A DNA stretch of 64,000 nucleotides from the NCBI RefSeq assembly GCF_018866245.1, contig NZ_CP076458.1:1116001-1180000 (forward strand). The letters are read 5' to 3'. Position numbers and translations under genes: made by a program. Origin of the DNA: Novisyntrophococcus fermenticellae. GTDB lineage: Bacteria; Bacillota; Clostridia; Lachnospirales; Lachnospiraceae. Positions 1 through 7,918 of the stretch are shown here, one piece after another; within the stretch, counting starts at the first letter, position 1, and each line of letters starts with the position of its first letter. Below the pieces are notes generated by a model. That model worked only from the letters and a program-made list of their open reading frames with translations, had not been told where the DNA came from and made no database searches.

Positions 1-75
1 GAGTCATGAGGAGCGATTTCATCGCTAAAGAACGGGAGTGTAAAATAAAGTGTGTAAGTTGAACAAACAACTTAT

Positions 76-156
76 GCGAATCTAAGTGGTGGAAACCAAC
101 AGAAAGTGGTTTTAGCGAAATGGCTGATCTGTGATCCGGAAATCTTGATCGCGGAT
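76..156 (+). pseudogene. Fragment of sugar ABC transporter ATPase
   Basis: These 81 bases encode 27 residues from [10 protein letters not shown] to PEILIAD, the ABC signature and run-up to Walker B of a ribose/galactose-type ATPase. The peptide is identical to the second ATPase domain of the intact gene at 11143-12654 (bases 12328-12408), while the DNA differs only at synonymous positions. After 156 the frame runs into unrelated sequence and stops. It is the scrap of a diverged paralogue, not a recent copy of the local gene. The rest of 1-360 holds no convincing gene. Confidence 0.8.
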
Positions 157-277
157 GTAAACTGGGGTAACAGTTTTAGCTGTGTATCCAGTGTATAAAG
201 TGAAAAAGAATGGAATATAGGTGCTGTATACACAGGTAATACGAAAATATGTGTACACAGTAAAAAAATATGGATAT

Positions 278-320
278 CTGATATGAGAGAATAAGATCTT
301 GTATCAGCTTTTTTATTTTC
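278..320 (+). terminator. Possible weak terminator
   Basis: CTGATA near 279 can pair with TATCAG near 303 and is followed by CTTTTTTATTTT. The stem is only six base pairs, so this is a weak candidate that may be left over from the gene that once stood upstream. Confidence 0.3.
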
Positions 321-426
321 ATAGAGTGTCATTGAATGAGAGATAAAAGGGGAGTGTTACGTAAACGCTCCATAGTGGGTGTCTTCTAAAAATCACACCA
401 CCTATCAGAGCGGTGTGGGGTGACGG

Positions 427-513
427 TTACTTTCTGCAATTCGCCGGAAGCTTTTCCGACCATTCGATTGTAGCTGCTAATGAATCAATTCCGAACCTCA
501 AGTCTGTAAACCC
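427..513 (-). pseudogene. IS66 TnpB N-terminal remnant
   Basis: On the minus strand 28 residues beginning GFTDLRFGIDSLAATIEW match the strongly conserved start of IS66 TnpB, whose usual form is GYTDLRxGIDSLAAxI. The frame ends at a TAA after 28 residues and has no start codon in frame. About three quarters of the normal protein is missing. Confidence 0.7.
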
Positions 514-550
514 GGTTATGATGCAGACATTTTTAAAGCAGATGGCATCA

Positions 551-910
551 TTAAGCATCGGCAAGCACCTGGAGCACCATTTTCAATAATTCCGGTGTTG
601 TATTCTCCGTAACACGAAGACTAACATGATTTACTTTCACTTCCAGACTGGACGATACGGAAGCAACATTTGCCATCAGTTCAGAGGGAACTGGAACGAC
701 ACTTTGAGAGGCTGGTCCTTCCGGAAGGTTCTCGAGACATGCCATGCGAACCTGCTTTAAGCGATAGTAATAATTAGCAACTGTAATCTGGTGCTGACTG
801 CACCATTCCTTAACAGTAAGATTGCTTGGGCGGTTATTGCATCCGCAAATCTGATCCGCCCATTCGTGAAGTCGATATTGACGTGCGACTAAAGATGTAG
901 TAGATCCCAA
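551..910 (-). CDS. tnpA: IS66-family TnpA-like accessory protein
   Basis: This 119-residue protein has the pattern of the IS66 first open reading frame: W-A-D-Q-I, then VKEWCSQHQI and the conserved YYYRLKQVR (residues about 34-55), which form a helix-turn-helix-like N-terminal domain. In complete elements TnpA and TnpB help the TnpC transposase. Here only tnpA is whole, tnpB follows as a stub and tnpC is missing, so the protein probably has no function of its own. A GGGAGGT-like ribosome site lies just upstream, and two overlapping stem-loops occupy the leader. Confidence 0.75.
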   Translation of the reverse strand: MGSTTSLVARQYRLHEWADQICGCNNRPSNLTVKEWCSQHQITVANYYYRLKQVRMACLENLPEGPASQSVVPVPSELMANVASVSSSLEVKVNHVSLRVTENTTPELLKMVLQVLADA

Positions 911-932
911 TAGACTATACCTCCCTTTGGAT

Positions 933-974
933 GTTGAAAAAGTTAAGGCTCAACTTTTTCAACTTGGTGAGCCT
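933..974 (-). repeat. Overlapping stem-loops in IS66 leader
   Basis: GTTGAAAAAGTT at 933-944 pairs perfectly with AACTTTTTCAAC at 952-963. AGGCTCA at 946-952 pairs with TGAGCCT at 968-974. The two hairpins share bases and cannot both form, an arrangement that could switch expression of the tnpA gene just downstream on the minus strand. No regulatory role is shown. Confidence 0.5.
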
Positions 975-1254
975 ATTATCTCAAATCTACAGTATAAAAT
1001 CTGCGCACTTACTATGGAGCGTTTACGTTTGAAGATGCAAACAATAAAGTGTATAATCCACTATACTTTACTTTGCAAAATCATGTGCCAAAGGGTGCTC
1101 CTTTGGAATCCCAAACAACTCCGTTTAATTGTATAGACTCATAACCTGATGTTTCATATTGATGTGAGAACCATTTTCTGACCGATGATGATGCAAACGA
1201 ATGTGATAAAAAATTTAACGCATACACTGAGGTAAATGTTATAATGTGAAATTT

Positions 1255-1708
1255 TTAGTTAATAGAGCTGATTATATAAAGTTTTAAGTCTTTTGATGAG
1301 TATAAAAGATATAAGATGCTACCATTACCAGCATCTTTAACTTGTACGAAGTCTATAGTGTCATAAGCAGGAAACCACCCATCTGGAATATCTAAAGACG
1401 ACATATGAGTATTTATGTTATCTTGCATTTTTTTGGATAATACATTTTTATTCAATTTTTTAATTATACGGTTTTCTGGTGAATACTGATAAATTGCATA
1501 CCAGTCCTTTAAATCGCTATATGTATAGAGCTCGTTACCAGACGGAATCCAAATTCCCCAATTTAATTTAATAATTACTCTATTTTGAAAAGAACTCGAA
1601 AAAAAAATAAATTATGAATAAGAGTAGAAAAAATGTAATAGAAAGTAGAAAATATCTAAAGTTTCTGTTTTTAGCTTGCTTGGATTTTCTGTATTTTCTG
1701 CTTTTCAT
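1255..1708 (-). pseudogene. Small membrane-anchored protein, frameshifted
   Basis: An ATG at 1708 (minus strand) follows a GAAAGGAG ribosome site and opens a basic N-terminus followed by one hydrophobic helix (residues about 20-42). The frame ends after a run of nine A on the plus strand (1599-1607). Removing one base joins it to a second frame that runs to 1255, giving about 150 residues: a short cytoplasmic tail, one membrane segment and an outer domain containing NWGIWIPSGNELYTYSDLKD. I do not recognise the family. The frameshift could be a real mutation, slippage-based switching, or a sequencing error in the homopolymer. Confidence 0.55.
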
Positions 1709-1860
1709 AACAATGTACTCCTTTCGACTTCAATGAAATTAAGCAAAGAATATATCCAAATTATAGCATATAGTGAACCATATAAAAAGTCTTTTTCTTG
1801 TATGATGAAAGGAATATAATAAATTCGAAGCAATTATTATAGTTTATAGGAGGATTTAAA

Positions 1861-2259
1861 ATGAGAGGGCAAATGTTAAAAAGAATTGGGCTAATCTGTA
1901 CGATAACATGTTTACTCGGAACATCGACAAGCGCTGTATCAGCAAAAGCTAGTAACTCAACGTTAGATCTTTATCCGTAAACTGAAGAAACTTTGAAAAT
2001 TTTACTTGAAGAGCATCCAGAATTTCAAAATCATATTGATGGTGTAATGGATAGCTTAAGTCAATCTGGATTTGCTTCAAACAGTAGTGAAGTAAACAGA
2101 ATACTTTTGGATGCAATTCAACAGTTGGAAGCTACTGAGAGAAAGGTGTTAACAGAACCAAAGAATAACATGGAGGACACTGCTGACACTGCCGACTTAA
2201 ACTCACTTAGAAGTATGGAAGATACGGTATTTCAGATTTTTAAAGAAATTTATTCGGCG
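1861..2259 (+). pseudogene. Secreted small protein with in-frame stop
   Basis: A GGAGG site precedes ATG 1861. The first 34 residues form a signal peptide (hydrophobic core, cleavage near SAVSAKA). A TAA at 1978-1980 interrupts the frame, but the same frame continues without a gap through TEETLKILLEEHPEFQNHID to about 2250, where it enters the ISL3-family remnant. The later part is acidic and helical. I do not recognise the protein. Both the nonsense codon and the replaced 3' end argue that it is dead. The segment from 1993 could in principle be expressed alone, but it has no ribosome site. Confidence 0.55.
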
Positions 2260-3357
2260 GGGTTAAATCTCCCCGCCGTCAAGCTATCACAATCTTTGTA
2301 TTGATCCAAGAAGCTCCTTTTGTTTGAACGGCATAATACTTCTGGATCCCCATGAGGATATTTCTTGATGGTGGTTTTATTCAGATTGAATTTCCTACAA
2401 ATTTCCGATTCATTTTTACACACCTTTGCCATTTTCTGAATCTGGTAAATGAGTTTTAAACGTTTCTTCTCTGCATCCGTTAGGTTATCCACAATGGATA
2501 CGATTTTTTTTACAAGGCTCATTATCTTCAGTTGCTTTATCTGAGTGAGAATTGCTAGACGTTTCATCCATGATTGCAGTGGTTGCAGGAATTTCTCTGC
2601 CCAGTATTTTATTGACAGCATCCATCAGATTCTTATGCAGATGGAAACGGTCTGCAATCTGCATACAGTCGGGAAGGATTTCCTCAACAGCCTTTGCATA
2701 TGCACTAGCTCGATCACGAGTTACAGTTTTTACTTGTTTGTTATTTTCCAGCCATTCTTTTAATGTGGTACCATCACGGCCATCCAGAATTGCAACCGTT
2801 TTATGGGTTTCTGCATCTACAATTATTGTACCGTATGTATGACGTTTCTTAAAAGCAAAATCATCAACACCAATAACTGAACCACATTTGGTAGTCGGTT
2901 GACGATCGTATCGTTTAATTAGTGTTCGTATAACGGTATCCCCACTGATTTTAACACTCATTGACTGAAGAATTCTTGCACAGCTTTCACAACTGGTTTC
3001 AAGAGCCAGGGTGCAGACTAAATCTACCAGGCGATTAGTCATGTAACAGTAATCGTTCAAAAAGTAACTACAAGATTCTGTAAAGCTTACAGAATTACAA
3101 TCAGGGTTATTGCATTTGAATTCATAAAGGGTAAGATCCAATACAACTCGTTTTCCCAGTATTGGGAGGTCTTGAACTTTTTTATGATGCGTTGCATATA
3201 GTTCTCCCGATACCGAATTACAGGAAGGACATTTGCATTCCTTTGTTTTGGATTTGATATGAATTGTAATAACACTGTCATCTTGCTCTATGGACATAAT
3301 ATTTAAATTTTCCGGATAAAATGACTGTAAACTAATAGAATTGGCAATACTCTGCAT
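2250..3357 (-). pseudogene. ISL3-family transposase, frameshifted and truncated
   Basis: Reading starts at ATG 3357 behind GAGGTGA. The N-terminal part has the zinc-binding motif of ISL3 transposases (CKCPSCNS and a second pair in CNNPDCNS), then the DDE-type core with GVDDFAFKKRHTYGTI and ADRFHLHKNL. The frame breaks in a run of eight A (plus-strand T run 2503-2510). Deleting one base restores SLVKKIVSIVDNLTDAEKKR and the linker domain that ends near CRSNKRS. The catalytic C-terminus is then lost, and the frame ends at 2250 in a GC-rich palindrome. The element has cut into the secreted-protein gene beside it and can no longer transpose. Confidence 0.8.
2255..2278. repeat. GC-rich palindrome at ISL3 remnant edge
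   Basis: CGGCGGGG at 2255-2262 pairs with CCCCGCCG at 2271-2278 across a short A/T loop. It sits at the join between the secreted-protein gene and the transposase remnant, and may be an element end or a bidirectional terminator. There is no T run directly after it on either strand. Confidence 0.5.
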
Positions 3358-3414
3358 TTGGATCACCTCACGGATACTTGCTATTAGTATAATACAATCT
3401 ACAGTTATATGCAT

Positions 3415-3852
3415 ACGTTTATACGAAAATGTGCGGAAGAACCAGTTTTATTATACACTAAACATCTATCTTACTTCATGTATGGCATTTCTGCTTATTG
3501 TATCCGCAGAATCAAAAACAAATACATTTAATGTTTCAATTATAAAGCTGCAGATCCAGTGTAAATGAAAGTGTCAGGGCTGGATACGATTCTGGACAAG
3601 GCACTTTGTTACCGACAACTTTGCTTTAAACCATCCTCTAGATAAAAGGATAGTCATCCTACAGAGTCTAGTTCCGGCGGAGCTTATTTAAGTTGCACTT
3701 AGTTCCCGAAATGTCGTGCGGTTTCTCAGAAAGTAGACAGACTAGATGATACGTGTCTGGCATGTAAAAATATTACGCTAATTTGCTTTTATATAATAAG
3801 AATATATACATATTAAACAAAAAAGAACTATGAGAATTGGTTCAACTATTAA
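3415..3852. other. Gap without recognisable genes
   Basis: About 440 bases separate the transposase remnant from the blaI-like promoter. All frames are short and none has a convincing ribosome site or familiar sequence. It probably contains debris of earlier insertions. Confidence 0.5.
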
Positions 3853-3893
3853 TTGACAGGAAAAGGATTTTAGCTTATTATATTTATAAGCTA
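3853..3893 (+). promoter_or_regulatory. Promoter and operator of blaI-like gene
   Basis: TTGACA at 3853-3858 and TATTAT at 3876-3881 are separated by 17 bases, a good sigma-A promoter. A perfect dyad, TAGCTTAT at 3871-3878 and ATAAGCTA at 3886-3893, overlaps the -10 box. A repressor bound there would block transcription, as expected for autoregulation by the BlaI-type repressor encoded 50 bases downstream. The promoter and dyad are seen directly; which protein binds is inferred. Confidence 0.65.
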
Positions 3894-3943
3894 TACACAA
3901 AAAATATTTATAGAAAATATAAATAATGAATGGAATATGGTAA

Positions 3944-4336
3944 ATGAAGAGTTTGACAAAAAGTGAAGAAGATTTAATGGGGATATTTTGGGAAGAAAAA
4001 AAGCCGTTGACCAGTGTTGAAATTTTGGACATAGCATCCGATCGTTCTTGGAATGGGAATTATCTACACATGATGTTGCGGTCCCTTCAAAAAAAAGGAC
4101 TATTAGAGGCATGTGGAACGGTACGGTATGGAACACAGTATGCAAGAAAGTTTCTTCCATTATTAACAAAAGAAGAGTATGCTGCCAAGATTATTGTGTC
4201 AACTGGGATTAAAAGCAGTTCTATTGCGCAGGTTACGGTTGCTTTGGCGAAAGAAATCGGAGATAAAGAGGAATTGATTGAGCAACTTGAAGAGATTATA
4301 CAGGAATTAAGTAAGAACGGAGAAAAGGAATCATAG
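3944..4336 (+). CDS. BlaI/MecI-type transcriptional repressor
   Basis: The 130-residue protein has the family plan: an N-terminal winged helix with the typical opening LTKSEEDLMGIFWEEKKPLTSVEILD and a C-terminal dimerisation helix (QLEEIIQEL). BlaI-type repressors bind dyads near their own promoter and are cleaved or released when a membrane M56 peptidase senses a signal. The next gene is such a peptidase and starts one base after this stop. The family is also used outside beta-lactam resistance, and no beta-lactamase is present here, so the signal is unknown. The target is probably the lipoprotein/exporter locus downstream. Confidence 0.85.
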   Translation: MKSLTKSEEDLMGIFWEEKKPLTSVEILDIASDRSWNGNYLHMMLRSLQKKGLLEACGTVRYGTQYARKFLPLLTKEEYAAKIIVSTGIKSSSIAQVTVALAKEIGDKEELIEQLEEIIQELSKNGEKES

Positions 4337-5496
4337 ATGCAGATTACATTTTTTTCTTTTATTGTTTCAATTTTCTGTAGCAGTGTTTTGATTATTATTG
4401 CCTATATATTTCGTAGACAGGAAGCTTTCATCCGGTCGTTTGGTGTTTCAACAATATTGATTCTATATCTTACAGCGCTTACTCGACTACTTGTACCTTT
4501 TGAGTTTCCATTTACTTATGAAGTGGAAGTAGAAGGAGTGGTTAGCCATATTGTCAAAACAATCTACTTGGATCAAATAGAGCCTGTCTCATTATCCATT
4601 GCAAAAATTTTATGTATTATATGGGTTGATGTTATGGTGTTGCGGATTGTATCCTTTATATATCGATATTGTAAAGTAAAAAAAGAAGTGAAGATGTATA
4701 AAAAATGTGAGGATGATGATCAATATAGTAGGGTATTTAATAAGATTCAAAAAGATAGAAAGGTGATTAAGGTCGATATCCGGTGTAGTGATAGCATTCA
4801 TATACCTGTAGGAATTGGTGTTTTTAAACGAGCCATTATTTTGCCTGATGAAGACTACAGTGATTTAGAATTAGAATACATATTGTTGCATGAATACACA
4901 CATTTTTTAAATAGGGATCCATTAGTGAAAATGTTAGTTTATCTGTTCTGTTGCATATATTGGTGGAATCCCATTGTGTATCTGTTAAAAAAAGATTTGG
5001 ATAAAATATTGGAAATAAAATGCGATTTATGTGTAACTGAAATGATGAAGAAGACCGACAAGGCAGCATATCTGACAACCATTCTTAATGTATTGAAAAA
5101 GAGTGGCAATAAAAGCATTCAGATGAAGGATGTTACGACAGCACTGTTTCAACGAAATAGTAATTTAGAGTTGGTGGAGCGGTTTGCGATGGTAGTAGAA
5201 AGCAGTCATCAAAATGCTGAGAGCAAAACAAGTTTTTCAGGAAGGGTGCTTCTTTTGAGCATTCTAGTGATGGGACTTTCTTACTTATTCGTTGTGCAAC
5301 CTTTGTATCATCCTCCGGCAGATCAAATGAAACCGACGATGAAACTTATGAACTTAATTCTGAGAATTCGTATTTGATTGAGAACTCTGACGGTAGTTAT
5401 GTACTAGTTTATAAGGATGGTACAAGAATAAGTGTTACACAACAAGGAGCGAAATTGATGATAGAGCAGGGATTTAATGTATGTAAATTAAAATAA
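4337..5496 (+). pseudogene. M56 (BlaR1-like) membrane peptidase, frameshifted
   Basis: Several N-terminal membrane helices surround a cytoplasmic zinc peptidase domain with HEYTH at residues 185-189 and the third ligand Glu226 in EIKCD. The first frame ends at 5377 with an odd tail (MKLMNLILRIRI). From 5338 another frame continues naturally as DETYELNSENSYLIENSDG and on to a TAA at 5494-5496, giving the expected extracytoplasmic sensor tail. A single small indel near 5333-5345 explains this. The peptidase core is intact, so a truncated protein might still work. By family, it would sense an envelope signal and inactivate the upstream BlaI-type repressor. Confidence 0.75.
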
Positions 5497-5630
5497 AAAA
5501 ATTGTAAAATTGTTATTAATGGTAATGACGCTTTCAGCAATTCCATAGTGGATATTATTTTTATTATGAGAACCGTGCTCAAAAAAATACGTGGATAGCC
5601 GGAAGATATAACCCATAACAAGATAGTAGT
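5492..5630 (+). pseudogene. Possible remnant of small secreted peptide gene
   Basis: Overlapping the M56 stop, a frame opens at an ATA where an ATG would be expected and reads IKKIVKLLLMVMTLSAI, a good signal peptide, then a TAG. A neighbouring frame continues as HSGYYFYYENRAQKNTWI and ends at a TAA near 5620. One base change at the start and one indel would make a peptide of about 42 residues. No functional start is visible. The idea rests on composition only. Confidence 0.3.
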
Positions 5631-5662
5631 TTCAGGCAGAAGCTTCATGCTTCTGCCTGAAA
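5630..5662 (+). terminator. Perfect 14-bp hairpin
   Basis: TTTCAGGCAGAAGC at 5630-5643 pairs perfectly with GCTTCTGCCTGAAA at 5649-5662 across a five-base loop. No T run follows, so it may be an attenuator or mRNA-stabilising hairpin between the regulatory genes and the lipoprotein genes, or a weak terminator. Confidence 0.5.
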
Positions 5663-5680
5663 TATGGATTCGAGGTATTT

Positions 5681-5860
5681 ATGAAAAGAGCTGTTTTATC
5701 TTTATTTATTATAATGCTAATATTAGTAAACGCAGGATGTACCAGAGAGAATAGAACATTGGATAAGGCGTTTAAAAGGGAAACACATATTACAGATAAG
5801 GCGAAAAACCTAAAGGTCGATGCAGAGGTACATATTCCAAAATCAATGCTACATTACTAA
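5681..5860 (+). pseudogene. Truncated lipoprotein
   Basis: A 59-residue frame begins with a lipoprotein signal peptide ending in NAGC (Cys20), followed by a linker and the segment KNLKVDAEVHIP. The layout resembles the start of the full-length lipoprotein immediately downstream (signal peptide, linker, ENLIVDIPFKEP), so this looks like the 5' end of a paralogue whose remainder has been lost. A GAGG-like site precedes ATG 5681. CCGGGTA and TACCCGG near 5889-5925 form a hairpin after it. Confidence 0.5.
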
Positions 5861-5957
5861 ATCACATGAAGATGAATTAGGGGAGCCGGGTATGATTTCT
5901 TACGATAGAAGGAATACCCGGTAACCTGTATAAACTTAATAGGAAGGGATCATAGAT

Positions 5958-7094
5958 ATGAATTGCAAAATAAATAAAGCCCTTAAATTATCTGGGTTAA
6001 CATTTGCCTTATTATTGTTTGCAACCGCTTGCAAAGACGAGCAGTTAGTTTCCCAGACAGATGATAAAGAATCAGGTTCAGCAGCTTCGACTAATTCCAG
6101 AGAAGGAGAAGCAATTAAAATTGAGACAGAGAATCTCATAGTAGATATTCCTTTCAAGGAGCCATATAACTTAGAGCAAGAAAAAATACAAATAGTTCCC
6201 GGAGATATGGATATATCCTCCATAAAAACGATTGTATTCCGGGAAGATACGAGCGACAACGTAGTAGATACTCCTTACGAAAATGAAACGAGATTAATAT
6301 CGGAATCAGGACTAACCTTGGTACAAAGCGAAACGATAGTTAGCGGGATGATGTCAGGCTTTGAAATATATAATGATGTTTTAGGATTTAAAGATGCGCA
6401 AAATATTGCTTTGAATACACCTGATGATATTGATTTAAACTTCATGTCAAAAGCGGATGTTCAAAAAAAAATCCAAAGCCTTATAGGGGATTTCGACATG
6501 GATGTAGAAGTGAGTGATATGAAAATAAAATCTTATTCAAAAGAGTTCTTTGAAGAAATGTCAGATGCTCTGAAAAAAAATTCCGATTACTCTGATTTTG
6601 TGAACAATGATACACTTTTGAGAGAATGGAAATCCGATGACGAAGTTTACTATATTGAAGTTGATTTTCAGAAAAATGGGATTCCCATTGAGTCAGAAGT
6701 ATACACTTTGTCTGATGAGTCTTCGGTTGAAGGGATGCAGATGCAAATATATATGACAAAGGACGGTATACAGTCCTTTGTGGCATATAGTCTACCCATG
6801 TCAGTTAAAAAAATTGAAAATATTGAGATTTGTAGTGTGCGGAGTGCGTTAAACGCCGTATTAGAAAAATATGAAAATATTATGACAAATTCGGAACTTA
6901 AAATTGTAAATGTAAACATGGTTTATAACATCCTTCCAGACAGCATTACAGGTTTTCTTTATTTAACTCCGGTTATTCGATTTGACACAGAAAGAAGGAT
7001 AGAAATGGTTTCTGAGGAAAACCCGAATCCTGTGACAGAAACGGTTTATGGGACAATCCATGTTAATGCAGAAACAGGAAGGATAATTGAATGA
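5958..7094 (+). CDS. Large lipoprotein of unknown function
   Basis: The protein has 378 residues: a signal peptide with lipobox FATAC (Cys25), an acidic serine-rich linker to about residue 50, then an alpha/beta secreted domain without recognisable catalytic motifs. It is anchored outside the membrane. An AGGAAGGG site stands before ATG 5958. The stop overlaps the start of the exporter permease by four bases (ATGA at 7091), so it belongs to that operon. It may be a sensor or immunity-type partner of the exporter and of the M56 peptidase. It recalls lipoproteins of the DUF6034 kind, but I am not certain of that. Confidence 0.65.
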   Translation: MNCKINKALKLSGLTFALLLFATACKDEQLVSQTDDKESGSAASTNSREGEAIKIETENLIVDIPFKEPYNLEQEKIQIVPGDMDISSIKTIVFREDTSDNVVDTPYENETRLISESGLTLVQSETIVSGMMSGFEIYNDVLGFKDAQNIALNTPDDIDLNFMSKADVQKKIQSLIGDFDMDVEVSDMKIKSYSKEFFEEMSDALKKNSDYSDFVNNDTLLREWKSDDEVYYIEVDFQKNGIPIESEVYTLSDESSVEGMQMQIYMTKDGIQSFVAYSLPMSVKKIENIEICSVRSALNAVLEKYENIMTNSELKIVNVNMVYNILPDSITGFLYLTPVIRFDTERRIEMVSEENPNPVTETVYGTIHVNAETGRIIE

Positions 7095-7918
7095 GGAAAA
7101 AAACTTCTTTTGCGTTCTTTAAGATGCTATTAAAAAGAGCATTTGGATTCAATTTTCTGAGTTCTTTATTGTTAATATGTCTTGTGTTTTTTTTAGATAC
7201 AGAGCCTAGTGCGCGGAATGTATTGATGGGAAAATATGCTCCAGAACAATACCAGGGTATTTCGTTTTATTTTGAAGGTGTGCTTTTATATGGTGTGAAT
7301 TACAAATTATTTCTTGTATTTATGACGTTGGGCTTTACCATTGTTTTTCCAATTGACTGGAAACATAAAATAATTCCGAACATAGTACAGAGGCTGGGGC
7401 TAAAACAATATTCCATGATCCAGGTTGGTTTGTCAGCACTGAGTGGTGGCCTGTCTGTTTCCGGTGGTTTTCTTCTTTATTTACTTATAATGAGAAGCAA
7501 ATTCCCGTTGATTCCGGAGGGTGAGGACATATATAATATGTATGAATTTTTGCGGGATATGCCGTATTATCAAGGGATTTCGCAAAAGGACGCTCAAATA
7601 TTTGTGCTTTGTATGCTTATTATTTTCTTTTTATCCGGAGCAACCTGGTCGGCTTTTGCAGCAGGTCTCTCTGCTTACCTGAATAATACTTACATAGTAC
7701 TGGTATTTCCGTACTTGCTTTCAAGAACCTATATTGAGGCAGCAAAGTTCTTTAGGATTCCAGCCGAATTTCGTTTGGATAGGTGGTTTTCAGGATTGGT
7801 TCAACCTTTCCCCATACCAATATGTTTAGCGATTCTAGCGATTATATGCCTTCTGATATTCATGATCAGTAAAAAGTTTTTTGCAAAAAGTTTAAGATGG
7901 AGATTGGAAAATGGATAG
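7091..7918 (+). CDS. ABC-2-type exporter permease
   Basis: This 275-residue protein has about six hydrophobic segments in ABC-2 permease style, with a charged N-terminus and a large extracytoplasmic stretch after the third helix. I recognise no family by sequence, but position decides: it overlaps the lipoprotein gene upstream and a second permease gene (start 7911) downstream, and an ABC ATPase closes the operon. Such small two-permease exporters often export or confer protection against peptides; the substrate here is unknown. Confidence 0.65.
   Translation: MRKKTSFAFFKMLLKRAFGFNFLSSLLLICLVFFLDTEPSARNVLMGKYAPEQYQGISFYFEGVLLYGVNYKLFLVFMTLGFTIVFPIDWKHKIIPNIVQRLGLKQYSMIQVGLSALSGGLSVSGGFLLYLLIMRSKFPLIPEGEDIYNMYEFLRDMPYYQGISQKDAQIFVLCMLIIFFLSGATWSAFAAGLSAYLNNTYIVLVFPYLLSRTYIEAAKFFRIPAEFRLDRWFSGLVQPFPIPICLAILAIICLLIFMISKKFFAKSLRWRLENG

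Larger units (their letters stand above)
361..1026 (-). mobile_element. Internally deleted IS66-family element
   Basis: The ends are inverted repeats: GTAAACGCTCCATAGT at 361-376 and its reverse complement at 1011-1026, which fits the GTAA-type termini of IS66 elements. Inside, on the minus strand, lie a complete tnpA-like frame and a stub of tnpB. The large tnpC transposase gene is absent, leaving about 670 bp of an element that is usually about 2.5 kb. The 8 bases flanking each end do not match, so no target duplication remains. It cannot move by itself, but the ends could still be recognised by a related transposase. Confidence 0.8.

Noticed and set aside
180..296. Carbohydrate-binding-like stretch near the left end
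   Set aside because: A frame reading EWNIGAVYTG resembles chitin-binding repeats only loosely, is under 40 codons and has no start.
927..1136. 69-codon plus-strand frame
   Set aside because: It lies across the IS66 terminal repeat and its hairpins, has no family resemblance and no ribosome site.
4337..5377. Beta-lactam resistance locus
   Set aside because: The BlaI/M56 pair alone does not show it: no beta-lactamase or penicillin-binding protein is present, and the operon continues into a lipoprotein and exporter.
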